Source of the DNA: an uncultured Mollicutes bacterium
GTDB lineage: Bacteria; Bacillota_I; Bacilli_A; ML615J-28; CAG-313
Length of the DNA stretch: 58,833 nt
Assembly: GCA_900548675.1 (NCBI GenBank)
Contig: URLJ01000007.1
Span: 1-58,833 of the forward strand
Reading direction: 5' to 3'
The first letter of the stretch is position 1. The number at the start of each line of letters is the position of its first letter. The position numbers and the translations under genes are program-made. Below the pieces are notes generated by a model, which ran no database searches, had not been told where the DNA came from, and was given only the letters and a program-made list of their open reading frames with translations. Below are positions 29,348 to 38,302 of this stretch, in pieces.

Positions 29348-30401
29348 TTTGCTTTTCAGCTTCCTGTTCCATCTTTTTAAACTCTTTATCGTATGATTCG
29401 AGGTTATTCATTATTTCGGAATTATATTTATGACATGCCACAAAATGATTTGGTGAGACTTCAATAAATTTTGGCTCAACAAATTTGCAGGCACTCATAC
29501 ATTCACTACATCTCGTATGGAACTTACATCCTTTTGGAGGATTAGCTGGAGATGGAATATCTCCCTCAAGAATTATTCGTTTCATTTTAGTGTCAGGATC
29601 AGGTACAGGAACAGCTGAGAATAACGCTTTTGTATATGGATGAAGAGGATTATCAAAAATTTCATCCGTCAAAGCTAGTTCCATTGTATTTCCTAAATAC
29701 ATTACTAAAATCTTATCTGTTATGTATTTTACTACTGATAAATCATGTGAGATAAATACATATGTCAAGCCCATAGTATTTTGTAATTCTTTTAATAAAT
29801 TGATTATTTGAGCTTGAATTGATACATCCAGTGCACTAACTGGTTCATCACATACTACCAATTTTGGTTTTACTGCTAATGCACGCGCAATGCAAATTCT
29901 TTGTCGTTGTCCTCCACTAAACTCATGAGGATAACGATCATAATATTGAGGCTGCAAGCCACATTTAGACATTATGTCATAAACATATTCTCTAACATTT
30001 TCTTTAGGAACTATTTTATGAACTTTAACAGCTTCAGAAATAATACTACCAACAGTCATTCTTGGTGGCAAACTTGAGTAAGGATCTTGGAATATCAACT
30101 GAATGTCTGTACGCAAAGCGCGCATTTGTGATTTTTTATAATTTGTTATATCCTTACCATCAAAAATAATTTTCCCACCGTTTGATTCATATAACTTAAG
30201 TATTGTTCGTCCCAAGGTTGTTTTACCACATCCTGATTCACCAACAACACCAATTGTTTTTCCTTTTTCAAGTGAGAAACTTATATCGTCTACAGCTTTT
30301 AAATAAGCAGATGGTTTCCCAAAAAAATTAGTATCAAGTGGAAAATACTTTTTTAAATTTTTAACTTCTAGCATATATTGCTTTGTCTCTTTTTCTGACA
30401 T
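29331..30401 (-). CDS. oppF: Oligopeptide ABC transporter ATPase OppF
   Basis: Cytoplasmic ATPase of the peptide importer. From the start at 30401 it is 356 residues. It has Walker A GESGCGKTT, the Q-loop region IFQDPYSSL (followed by PPRM where NPRM is usual), the signature FSGGQRQR, Walker B VVCDEP, and the H-loop SHDLS. The C-terminal oligopeptide-HPY extension starts NPLHPYT and carries four cysteines as in iron-sulfur-containing OppF proteins. The frame is open to 30455, but the ATG at 30401 follows the oppD stop directly (TAG-A-ATG) and fits the family N-terminus. Confidence 0.93.
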   Translation of the reverse strand: MSEKETKQYMLEVKNLKKYFPLDTNFFGKPSAYLKAVDDISFSLEKGKTIGVVGESGCGKTTLGRTILKLYESNGGKIIFDGKDITNYKKSQMRALRTDIQLIFQDPYSSLPPRMTVGSIISEAVKVHKIVPKENVREYVYDIMSKCGLQPQYYDRYPHEFSGGQRQRICIARALAVKPKLVVCDEPVSALDVSIQAQIINLLKELQNTMGLTYVFISHDLSVVKYITDKILVMYLGNTMELALTDEIFDNPLHPYTKALFSAVPVPDPDTKMKRIILEGDIPSPANPPKGCKFHTRCSECMSACKFVEPKFIEVSPNHFVACHKYNSEIMNNLESYDKEFKKMEQEAEKQNEKEK

Positions 30402-30402
30402 T

Positions 30403-31641
30403 CTACTTTTCACCACTTTCTTCATATAAGTAGCATGATACGAAATGTGTTTCACTTACTTGGATTTCCCTAGGATATTCACCCTTGCATTTTTCACAAC
30501 TCTTAGTACATCTATTCTTAAAATAACATGTATTAGGTAAATTAATAGGGTTAGGAACTTGTCCTGGAATAGAATACAAAGGTTCATTTGAATTAGAGTT
30601 AATTAATGGTTTACTTTTTTGTAAGCCGATTGTATAAGGATGAAGAGGGTTGTGGAAAATTTCTTGCACTGTACCTTTTTCAATTACTCTACCAGCATAC
30701 ATTACGACAACTTCATCAGCCATTTCCGCAATAACTCCTAAGTCGTGGGTAATGAGCATAATAGAACATCCTTCCCGTTTTTGTAAATCTTTTAATAATT
30801 CTAATATTTGAGCTTGAATAGTTACATCAAGAGCCGTTGTTGGCTCATCTGCGATAATAAGTTTAGGATTCCCCGCTAGTGCCATCGCAATCATAACACG
30901 TTGTCTCATACCACCAGATAATTCGTGAGGATATGATTTGTATACATGTTCTGGCATCGATATTCCAACTTTTTTTAGCATATCAATACTGTGATTTTTT
31001 GCTTCTTCTTTGAAAATATTTGGGGTATGGATAAACGATACTTCATCAAGTTGATATCCAATTGTAAAAACAGGATTTAAACTTGTCATTGGTTCTTGGA
31101 ATATCATGGTAATATCTTTACCACGAATTTTATACATTTCGCTTGTTGGTGTTTTGGTTATATCATAAGCTATTTTTTCTCCTGACTCATTTCTGCCTAG
31201 TGCTTCTGCGTTGAAACGGATTTCACCACCAATAGTTTGGCCTTGAGGAGCTTGAACCAACTGCATGATTGAAAGAGATGTAACACTTTTTCCACATCCT
31301 GATTCACCAACAATTCCTATTATTTTATTTTTAGGAACATCAAAACTTACACCATTTACAGACATTACTGTACCATTATCTGTAAAGAAACATATTTTTA
31401 AATCTTCAATTTCGATTAAATTATTTTCATTTTTCATCACTGAAGTATATTCGTCTAATGATAATTTTCTTTTTTTAAGACTCTCATAATACTTCATTTT
31501 TTTAATATTATCACGAATAATCTTTCTACTTTCACGAATAGAAATATAATTAGAAGGTCTATTTGTTACTTTATTCATTATTTCTGTTCCAAATAGTATG
31601 CGAGATATTTCTTGACTTTTATGTTCATTATTTTCTTGCAT
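30403..31641 (-). CDS. oppD: Oligopeptide ABC transporter ATPase OppD
   Basis: 412 residues, the second ATPase of the importer: Walker A GESGCGKSV, Q-loop FQEPMTSLNP, signature LSGGMRQR, Walker B LIIADEP, H-loop THDLG, and a C-terminal NPLHPYT extension with four cysteines. The N-terminus carries about 70 residues that standard OppD lacks. The internal Met69 would give a normal-length protein, but the strong aggagg site lies upstream of 31641, so the long form is likely real. The extension is basic and helical with no known motif. Confidence 0.93.
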   Translation of the reverse strand: MQENNEHKSQEISRILFGTEIMNKVTNRPSNYISIRESRKIIRDNIKKMKYYESLKKRKLSLDEYTSVMKNENNLIEIEDLKICFFTDNGTVMSVNGVSFDVPKNKIIGIVGESGCGKSVTSLSIMQLVQAPQGQTIGGEIRFNAEALGRNESGEKIAYDITKTPTSEMYKIRGKDITMIFQEPMTSLNPVFTIGYQLDEVSFIHTPNIFKEEAKNHSIDMLKKVGISMPEHVYKSYPHELSGGMRQRVMIAMALAGNPKLIIADEPTTALDVTIQAQILELLKDLQKREGCSIMLITHDLGVIAEMADEVVVMYAGRVIEKGTVQEIFHNPLHPYTIGLQKSKPLINSNSNEPLYSIPGQVPNPINLPNTCYFKNRCTKSCEKCKGEYPREIQVSETHFVSCYLYEESGEK

Positions 31642-31652
31642 CTTATAACCTC

Positions 31653-32786
31653 CTATTTTTTGGCTTTTGGATCCATCGCATCACGCAATCCATCGCCTAC
31701 AAAGTTAAATCCTAATACAGCGATTACTATCATAATACCTGCTGGCAACCACACATTCAAATGATATTGTAAAACTTCCCTCGTTTTAGCAGTAGCAATC
31801 ATTGTTCCCCATGCAGCCTTTGGTACTTGAACGCCGAGGCCTAAATAACTTAAGGTTGATTCATAAAGAATAACGCTACCAAGGCCAAGAGTCATTGACA
31901 CGATTAATTGTGGCATAACGTTAGGAATTAAATGAACAAATATTTTTCGCCATGTTGGAAGACCCATTACTTCTGTCGCTGTAATAAATTCTTGTTCTCT
32001 TAAAGAAAGAATTTGTCCTCTAACTAATCTTGCAACACCGCTCCAACTAAAAATTGTAATTATAACCATTAAGATATATATCCGCTGATCTGAGGTTATC
32101 TGCGTTCCCATCTCCGCATTAAAATTAGCATCGATTACGGCGGAAGCAATTAAAAGGATTGGTAAGGTTGGTATACAGTTAAAAATATCAACTATTCTCA
32201 TTATCAATTGATCAACCCATCCTCCAAAGTATCCTGAGATACCACCAAGGATAATACCGATTAAAGTTTCTAATATTACTACGATAAAACCAATTGTTAG
32301 CGATATTCTACCACCATACATTAGTCTTACAAATACATCCATTCCTTTATCATCGGTTCCTAATAAATGTTCTTTACTAGGTGCAGCGTAGTCATTTATA
32401 TTTGATACAAATTCTACTTCTTCTACTACATCTATTTGATTGCCATCTTCATCAATATAACTATATTCATTTCTTATTATTTCGGTTATTTCACTTCTAT
32501 CAACAGTTTCCTCTCCCCATTTATTGTAGATAACAGGGCCCAAAAATGAAAATACAAATAAAAATACAATCATTATTAATCCAACTATAGATAATTTTGA
32601 ACGGAAAAATCGTCTAAAAATTAATCCTGTTGGACTCATTTCTTTATAAGTTGCTTCTTCTATTACTTCTAGTTCTTCATCTAAAGTAGCATCTTCTTTA
32701 ATATTTGCGGCTTCTATTTCATCTTTTAAATTTCTTTTATCTAGTACTATAGGCGTTTTATTTTCTTTTCTGTTTTGTTCTTCCAT
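31653..32786 (-). CDS. oppC: Oligopeptide ABC transporter permease OppC
   Basis: 377 residues: about 55 acidic cytoplasmic residues, a transmembrane span near 65-85, an extracytoplasmic loop, and the binding-protein-dependent permease domain with five further spans. The EAA loop occurs as ATEVMGLPTWRKIFVHLIPN. Partner of OppB in the membrane channel. The acidic leader is longer than in most OppC proteins. It starts 8 bases after oppB. Confidence 0.92.
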   Translation of the reverse strand: MEEQNRKENKTPIVLDKRNLKDEIEAANIKEDATLDEELEVIEEATYKEMSPTGLIFRRFFRSKLSIVGLIMIVFLFVFSFLGPVIYNKWGEETVDRSEITEIIRNEYSYIDEDGNQIDVVEEVEFVSNINDYAAPSKEHLLGTDDKGMDVFVRLMYGGRISLTIGFIVVILETLIGIILGGISGYFGGWVDQLIMRIVDIFNCIPTLPILLIASAVIDANFNAEMGTQITSDQRIYILMVIITIFSWSGVARLVRGQILSLREQEFITATEVMGLPTWRKIFVHLIPNVMPQLIVSMTLGLGSVILYESTLSYLGLGVQVPKAAWGTMIATAKTREVLQYHLNVWLPAGIMIVIAVLGFNFVGDGLRDAMDPKAKK

Positions 32787-32794
32787 GTTTTCAC

Positions 32795-33802
32795 CTACTT
32801 TCCTAGTTTTACTCTTGGGTCTACAATTGAATACATTATATCTGACAATAATGTTCCGATTACTGTAAGAACAGCCAAGAACATATTATATCCCATAACA
32901 AATGGTATGTCGCCTTCAATCAAGGCGTTATAAGCTAAACGACCAATACCATCAATTGAGAATACTTCTTCTGTAATCATCATTCCACCAAATAAAGATG
33001 GAAGGATTCCCGCAAGTAATGTTACTAGCGGTATTAACGTATTTCTAAAAGCATGTTTATAGATTACTTTGTTTTCTGATAAACCTTTAGCTCTCGCAGT
33101 ACGGATATAATCTGCATTTAATACTTCAAGTGTATTTGTTCTAGTATATCGCATTAATCCACCAATTGACAAAATTACACTAACAAAAATCGGAAGAATT
33201 AAGTGTTTTAGAATATCACCAAATTTTTGCATTACTCCTAAAAAATTGTCAGCATAATTCGCATTAGCCGAAATTAAACCATTAGATGGAAGCCATCCTA
33301 AATCGACAGAGAAAATTTTAATTACAATCGCTGCGAAGAAATATGTTGGAAGGGAAATACCTATCATTGTAAAGACTGTAACTGTGTAGTCTCTTACAGA
33401 ATATTGATGAGTAGCGCTTGAGATTCCTAGAGGTATTGCGATTAAGAACTGCAAGATTGTCGCAATTACCGCTATCGCAAACGATATCCACATATTATCA
33501 GTTATTACTTTTCCTACGGGTTGTTGGTATTTGAATGAATCACCTAGATTACCTCTACATAAGTTTCCTAACCATTTGAAGTAACCACCAACAATTCCTT
33601 TAAAAGAATTATCGGAAATTCCGTACAATTCTTTGAAATGATCTATATCTTCTTGGTGCATGCTTCCTTGTGCTAATTGTTCAGCGTATTTTCTATCAAC
33701 ATAATCATTAGGCATCATTCTTACTAATGAATAGATGATTATCGATACACCTAGTAAGATTACAATTGAAATTAGTAACCTTTTTACTATATATTTAAAC
33801 AT
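32795..33802 (-). CDS. oppB: Oligopeptide ABC transporter permease OppB
   Basis: 335 residues with six predicted membrane spans: one at the N-terminus and five in the permease domain. The EAA motif appears as RTARAKGLSENKVIYKHAFR (about 230-249). Standard OppB length. The ribosome binding site aaaggagaacg lies upstream of 33802. Between it and oppA there is a hairpin (33827-33856) that may adjust OppA to permease ratios. Confidence 0.93.
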   Translation of the reverse strand: MFKYIVKRLLISIVILLGVSIIIYSLVRMMPNDYVDRKYAEQLAQGSMHQEDIDHFKELYGISDNSFKGIVGGYFKWLGNLCRGNLGDSFKYQQPVGKVITDNMWISFAIAVIATILQFLIAIPLGISSATHQYSVRDYTVTVFTMIGISLPTYFFAAIVIKIFSVDLGWLPSNGLISANANYADNFLGVMQKFGDILKHLILPIFVSVILSIGGLMRYTRTNTLEVLNADYIRTARAKGLSENKVIYKHAFRNTLIPLVTLLAGILPSLFGGMMITEEVFSIDGIGRLAYNALIEGDIPFVMGYNMFLAVLTVIGTLLSDIMYSIVDPRVKLGK

Positions 33803-33826
33803 TTTTTCGTTCTCCTTTATTGAGAA

Positions 33827-33856
33827 ATTGGAAACACTATAAAAAATGCTTCCAAT
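33827..33856 (-). promoter_or_regulatory. Intercistronic hairpin between oppA and oppB
   Basis: Arms attggaa (33827-33833) and ttccaat (33850-33856) with a 16-base loop, just after the oppA stop. No T-run follows on the minus strand, so it is more likely an mRNA-stabilising or attenuating hairpin than a full terminator. This is common after genes for abundant binding proteins. Confidence 0.5.
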
Positions 33857-33862
33857 AATTCA

Positions 33863-36520
33863 TTATTTTTCAACTATTAAAGATACATTCCACAATTCAC
33901 TTGTTAAGCCTTTATATGGTGACAAGTTTTCTTTTGATGTCAATGTACTAGAATCTAATTTATTAGCATTGTATGCAAATAAATCATTTCTTTGGTATGT
34001 AGGAAGTTCAATTGCTAACTGCATTACAAGTGTTAAAGCTTTATCATAATAATAAATTCTATCGCTTTGTTTATTTGTTTTGCGAGCTTTTTCAATATAT
34101 TCTGATAATTCATCTAAAATATAATTTTCTTCATCATACTCTCCGCCATTATTTTGAAGAATTGCTTGATAACCCCAGTTTTTAACGGAAGTAGCACTTG
34201 AATCTTTATGATAAACTTGATACATATCAGGGTCAATTGTTGAACCCCATGCAGCTGCCCATACGGTTAGTGAACCTTCACTCAATTTCTTTAAAGCATT
34301 AGCATCAGTTTTAACTTCAACTTGGAAACCTGACTCATTTAATATTTCTTTTGCGTGGAGCATTGCGGCATAAGCAGGGTGATCAGTTTCTTGTCCTGCA
34401 ATAGTAAAAGTAAACTTTAATACTGTATTACCTTTTTGATATACATCATTGGCATTCTTTTCATAACCAGCACTTTCTACTAATTCTTCGATAAATGCTC
34501 TTTGTTCTTCGGCAGTTAATTTATCACCTGCTTCTTTTCCAAGCCCTCCTACGTATTCCGCATATGCTGGATTTACGACATCAAGATTCTTAGGAACAGG
34601 ATCGCCTACATATGGATAATAAGGTGTGGCATCTTTTGGATATGCCCAACTAGCTCTTGACATCGAACGATATACTGCTTGTGCAGCATCATGATAATAA
34701 TTTACACATTCTTTAGTGTCAATAGCGTGCATAATCGCTTGACGTACTTCTAAATCTTTTACTTTGCTAGCATTGATACCGATATAACCATATCCTGATG
34801 TTTCAATACTTTGATATCCTAAACCTTCACCTTTTTTAATTCTGTTAGCTATTTCTTCAATTGTTTCTGGTTTTGCGTTTGGTTCAACAAAATCTATACT
34901 TTTACTGTATAAACTATTTAACATTTGGTTTTCTGCAACTACTTGAAAACGTACTTTTTTAATCTTAGCAGGTCCTAATAAGAAGTAAGGATTTCTTTCA
35001 TAGTATATAACACCTAAGTCATAGAAATCACCTGCTTTAATATTTGTGATTCCACCGCTTGATTTACTTGCTGCATAAGCGCCAGCACCAACTGGAACAC
35101 CAATTCGGTTAGGATTGTTAACAACTTTATTCATAAATGTTGACGAAGCATATTCAACACCAAAATTTGATTCAAAGTCAAATTTTTTGATATGTTCTTC
35201 ATCAGAGTAATAGTACATTGGTGCGACACCAAATGAGAAATTCCAAATTGCTTTAGGGTCAACACCTTTAATTTTGATACTTAAAACTTCGTAGCTACCT
35301 TCTTTTAAAACACCATTTTCATATTCTGGAACATCATATGTAACATTGTTAACTACTACTGCTTCTTTTTGATTAGCAAATTTAATACCTGAAATATTAT
35401 TAAATTGTCTTGAAGCACCATTTGCATAATATTTTTCCATTTCTTCATTAGTAATGTCATTAAATAATTCTGTTGAAGTAGCCCAATAATTAATTATTTC
35501 AACAATTTTGTCAGGAATCATATCCATAACAATTGTATTAATGGCTTGTTCTTCAGTCCAAGTTTTTAATTCTTTTGGATCAGTTACTAAAGATGATTCT
35601 AATTTTCCTTCTTTTTTGACCCACTTTAAATAACCTTCATTTAATAAGAAAACTTCAACATCAGTTGTTAATAAACCTTTATGAACAGTTCCTTCACTAT
35701 CAGTAAATACTGTTTCGCCATATTGGTCTTTACTATTGTTATAATCACTTTGTAATTCTTTTCTAAATAGTTCAACTGCTTTATCATAATCTTTTACAAC
35801 ATTTTCGTATGTTTTAGAATAATGCTTTCCACCTTCAGTAGCATATTCTAATAAAGCTGTTCTAAAGTCTGCATCTTGATTTTTTAAGATTTCTTTACTT
35901 ACTGATGATAAGGCTGTAATTCTTGTTTTAGCACTTGTTTCAAATTGATCTTTAAAACTTTTTTGTTCTTCTTCAGTAGTTTGTTGTGTACGATATTCTT
36001 TTAATCCAACGATATCAGTTGAATAAATTGTACTTGATCCTGTATATACAGGGTCTAGGTATACATATAAGTTAAATAGCACATCTTTAATTGTTAGATA
36101 AGAACCATTAGAAAATCTTACATTATTTTTAAGTACAAAATAATATGTTGTATAAGTATTATCTTCAGTTGTACCTTCTGTAAATATTTCAAGATCTTTT
36201 GTTACTGCTGCTTCTTTATCACCATATGTGTAGTTACCTTTTGGATCATTAGATAACATACCAAGTTGTGTCATTCCAATAACATTACTATCCGCACCAG
36301 ATGTTGAAAAGAAAGGATTAAATACCTTATCAACAGCTTGTGATGAGAAAACTAAAGCATCATTTTCATTGTCATAATAATACGTTGGTTTTGGCTTGTC
36401 ACCACCTTCTCCTGTATTACCTTTATTTTTATCATCTTTTTTACAACCAACTAACGCTACAACGCATATTAATGCGATAACAAATATCCATAATTTTTTT
36501 GTAATTTTTTTACTTTTCAT
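33863..36520 (-). CDS. oppA: Oligopeptide-binding lipoprotein OppA (large form)
   Basis: Substrate-binding protein of the importer. 885 residues against roughly 540 for typical OppA. Signal peptide with lipobox LVGC (Cys26) then KKDD. Typical SBP-5 features are present: the early 'DALVFSSQAVDKVFNPFFST' region, the segment IGINASKVKDLEVRQAIMHA, and 'WAAAWGSTIDPDMYQVYH' near the C-terminal lobe. The extra length is an insertion of about 250 residues between the first lobe strands (about 130-400). The start at 36520 has gggagg 7 bases upstream. It might accept larger peptides, such as products of the downstream protease; that is inference. Confidence 0.9.
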   Translation of the reverse strand: MKSKKITKKLWIFVIALICVVALVGCKKDDKNKGNTGEGGDKPKPTYYYDNENDALVFSSQAVDKVFNPFFSTSGADSNVIGMTQLGMLSNDPKGNYTYGDKEAAVTKDLEIFTEGTTEDNTYTTYYFVLKNNVRFSNGSYLTIKDVLFNLYVYLDPVYTGSSTIYSTDIVGLKEYRTQQTTEEEQKSFKDQFETSAKTRITALSSVSKEILKNQDADFRTALLEYATEGGKHYSKTYENVVKDYDKAVELFRKELQSDYNNSKDQYGETVFTDSEGTVHKGLLTTDVEVFLLNEGYLKWVKKEGKLESSLVTDPKELKTWTEEQAINTIVMDMIPDKIVEIINYWATSTELFNDITNEEMEKYYANGASRQFNNISGIKFANQKEAVVVNNVTYDVPEYENGVLKEGSYEVLSIKIKGVDPKAIWNFSFGVAPMYYYSDEEHIKKFDFESNFGVEYASSTFMNKVVNNPNRIGVPVGAGAYAASKSSGGITNIKAGDFYDLGVIYYERNPYFLLGPAKIKKVRFQVVAENQMLNSLYSKSIDFVEPNAKPETIEEIANRIKKGEGLGYQSIETSGYGYIGINASKVKDLEVRQAIMHAIDTKECVNYYHDAAQAVYRSMSRASWAYPKDATPYYPYVGDPVPKNLDVVNPAYAEYVGGLGKEAGDKLTAEEQRAFIEELVESAGYEKNANDVYQKGNTVLKFTFTIAGQETDHPAYAAMLHAKEILNESGFQVEVKTDANALKKLSEGSLTVWAAAWGSTIDPDMYQVYHKDSSATSVKNWGYQAILQNNGGEYDEENYILDELSEYIEKARKTNKQSDRIYYYDKALTLVMQLAIELPTYQRNDLFAYNANKLDSSTLTSKENLSPYKGLTSELWNVSLIVEK

Positions 36521-36530
36521 ATTTTCCTCC

Positions 36531-37703
36531 CTATTTATTTTCACTTAAGAAACTTACTTTGACATTTACAATTTTAGAAGTGCTATCTACATCTTCACAA
36601 GCAATATCATTTAGTACCTTAAAGTATTCAGATAATTCTTTTAGATTAAAATTCTCATTATCAGGCCATGTAATGACTTCATACGTACCTGTAAAATTGA
36701 CATTTTCAAAAGTTGAATTAGTCATTTTAGATGCTAACGGATTTAAATGCAACTCATTAATGTTTGAAATTCCAGAATTGAAAACGAGTTTCACATCTTC
36801 AAATGTTACATCTTTTACAACTGCATTTGTCATTTTGCCAAATAAACTAACAACTAAATTTCCTTCTTCAATTCGATCTCTTACGATTGTATCTTCTTTT
36901 ACAAGATAGAAATTTGTAACCTTGTGATTATTACCACGGAAGATACCTTTGTAATCTTTGATGTATAGCTCACTACCGCCCATATCAATATCCGCATCTA
37001 GATATATATTGTTTGTTGCCTTCTTGATGTTTTTAAGTAATTCTTCTTTAGTTCTAACTACTTTATAGTCACCATCAATATATCTTGCATATATTTTAAC
37101 TGGAAGATAATCAGCACTTCCTGGATGAACAAATCCAGTTTCAAGTTGTTTTTTATCAGAATCTAAATATTCAATAAATGTATAACCTTTACGATATTTT
37201 ACTTTACTGATAGAATTAGGTAATGCTTTACCTTCTTCTATTGGATAATTAATTAAGAATTCTTCGCTGCCATCTTCGTTAAGCGCATATATATCGAAAG
37301 AATTATTTAACTTTTGTTTCCAATAAGCATATAAAGTTATGCCTTCTTTTCTATCAACCAAATCTTTTGAAAAATCCCATTTATCTAAATACTCTACTTT
37401 ACCATTTTCAAAGTTTTTAACTTTATACCAGCCATCAAGTTCAAATCCAGGATTTTTAATTTCAGCAGTAATTCCTGTTTTTGATAGTTCTTTAGCAATT
37501 TCGGTTGGATCTTTTATTAGATTTAAATCTTTTGGAAATTTATAATAATAAACTATTGGCTTCCTACTTGAACGGTATTCAGCTCCTTCAAGTTCAAAAA
37601 TAACCTTTGTTTCGCCTTCGTGGCTAACTTCACTACCACAACTAACTAAAAATATTAGACATAAGGCAATTATAAACAATGAGAATATCTTTCGATGATT
37701 CAT
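36531..37703 (-). CDS. Lipoprotein with InlB-like repeats, first gene of the opp operon
   Basis: 390 residues, lipobox LVSC near residue 21. An InlB-like repeat (FELDGWYKVKNF ... ITLYAYW, about 85-145) is followed by a second degenerate unit ending KIYARY. The C-terminal half has a segment related to surface-protein beta-helices (KGIFRGNNHKVTNFYL, then NAVVKDVTFEDVKL and STFENVNFTG). The start at 37703 is fixed by aaggagg 8 bases upstream; the frame is open to 37787. It lies 10 bases before oppA and downstream of the operon promoter. Function unknown; a peptide or host-ligand receptor is a guess. Confidence 0.8.
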   Translation of the reverse strand: MNHRKIFSLFIIALCLIFLVSCGSEVSHEGETKVIFELEGAEYRSSRKPIVYYYKFPKDLNLIKDPTEIAKELSKTGITAEIKNPGFELDGWYKVKNFENGKVEYLDKWDFSKDLVDRKEGITLYAYWKQKLNNSFDIYALNEDGSEEFLINYPIEEGKALPNSISKVKYRKGYTFIEYLDSDKKQLETGFVHPGSADYLPVKIYARYIDGDYKVVRTKEELLKNIKKATNNIYLDADIDMGGSELYIKDYKGIFRGNNHKVTNFYLVKEDTIVRDRIEEGNLVVSLFGKMTNAVVKDVTFEDVKLVFNSGISNINELHLNPLASKMTNSTFENVNFTGTYEVITWPDNENFNLKELSEYFKVLNDIACEDVDSTSKIVNVKVSFLSENK

Positions 37704-37758
37704 ATTTATTCCTCCTTGAAAAAATATTAATTCTACTTTGTATCTTATATTAATTCTT

Positions 37759-37787
37759 ATTATACACCTATTCATCTTATTTGTCAC
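37759..37787 (-). promoter_or_regulatory. Promoter of the opp/lipoprotein operon
   Basis: On the minus strand: -35 GTGACA (37782-37787), a 17-base spacer, and -10 TATAAT (37759-37764), about 55 bases before the start at 37703. No other equally good promoter was noticed until the end of the 30-kb minus-strand run. Confidence 0.7.
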
Positions 37788-37799
37788 TTCTAATATTTA

Positions 37800-37813
37800 T
37801 GAAAACGCTTATT
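37800..37813. promoter_or_regulatory. Possible CcpA-type cre site
   Basis: tgaaaacgcttatt matches the cre consensus TGWAARCGYTWNCW at 13 of 14 positions and lies just upstream of the opp promoter -35. In Bacillus, cre sites upstream of a promoter can activate. No ccpA gene is in the window, so this rests on the match only. Confidence 0.45.
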
Positions 37814-38302
37814 TTTACTTTTTTTGCAGTTTTTAGAATTTAAATTTTTATTTATTTTTTTAATTATTATTATTAAAACTATATTTTTTTAGATTCTTTT
37901 AAAATTATTACTTATCGATTATTTCCTTTAAATGTTAATGCTAAACACCATTCATAAAAATTTTTATAGCACCTCATATTTTGGCTAAATAATAAGACAA
38001 ATATCTAAAATAATTGAGTATTAATTACAAATAAAAAAGCAGATATTACTATCTACTTTTTTCATACTTTAGTAATCTTATAGTCAAAGTCAAAAAAATA
38101 TCACTTCTGCATATTGCATAATAATTAATAAAAATATCGACAATATCTCTTTCTGTTTGAAAAGGAGCATAACTCGAAAGTAAGACTAAACTTAGAGGTA
38201 TTGTTAGAAATCGAACTTTTCATTTTTCTTTATAAGTATATCAAAACAAATATTCTTTAGATACTGCTTTAAATTATAGATGTATAGAACTATAAGTCTA
38301 CT
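37814..38302. other. Noncoding/decayed stretch downstream of the RhuM gene
   Basis: About 490 bases with no complete gene. On the minus strand a frame without stops runs from 38219 to 38049 (56 codons); its C-terminal part reads protein-like but lacks a start codon and ribosome binding site, so it may be the tail of a lost gene. A hairpin agcagata/tatctact (one mismatch, about 38040-38058) flanked by A and T runs can act as a terminator in either direction. Nothing else was recognised. Confidence 0.4.

Noticed and set aside
38049..38219. 56-codon minus-strand open frame as a gene
   Set aside because: It has no start codon or ribosome binding site and no recognised family; kept only as a possible remnant.
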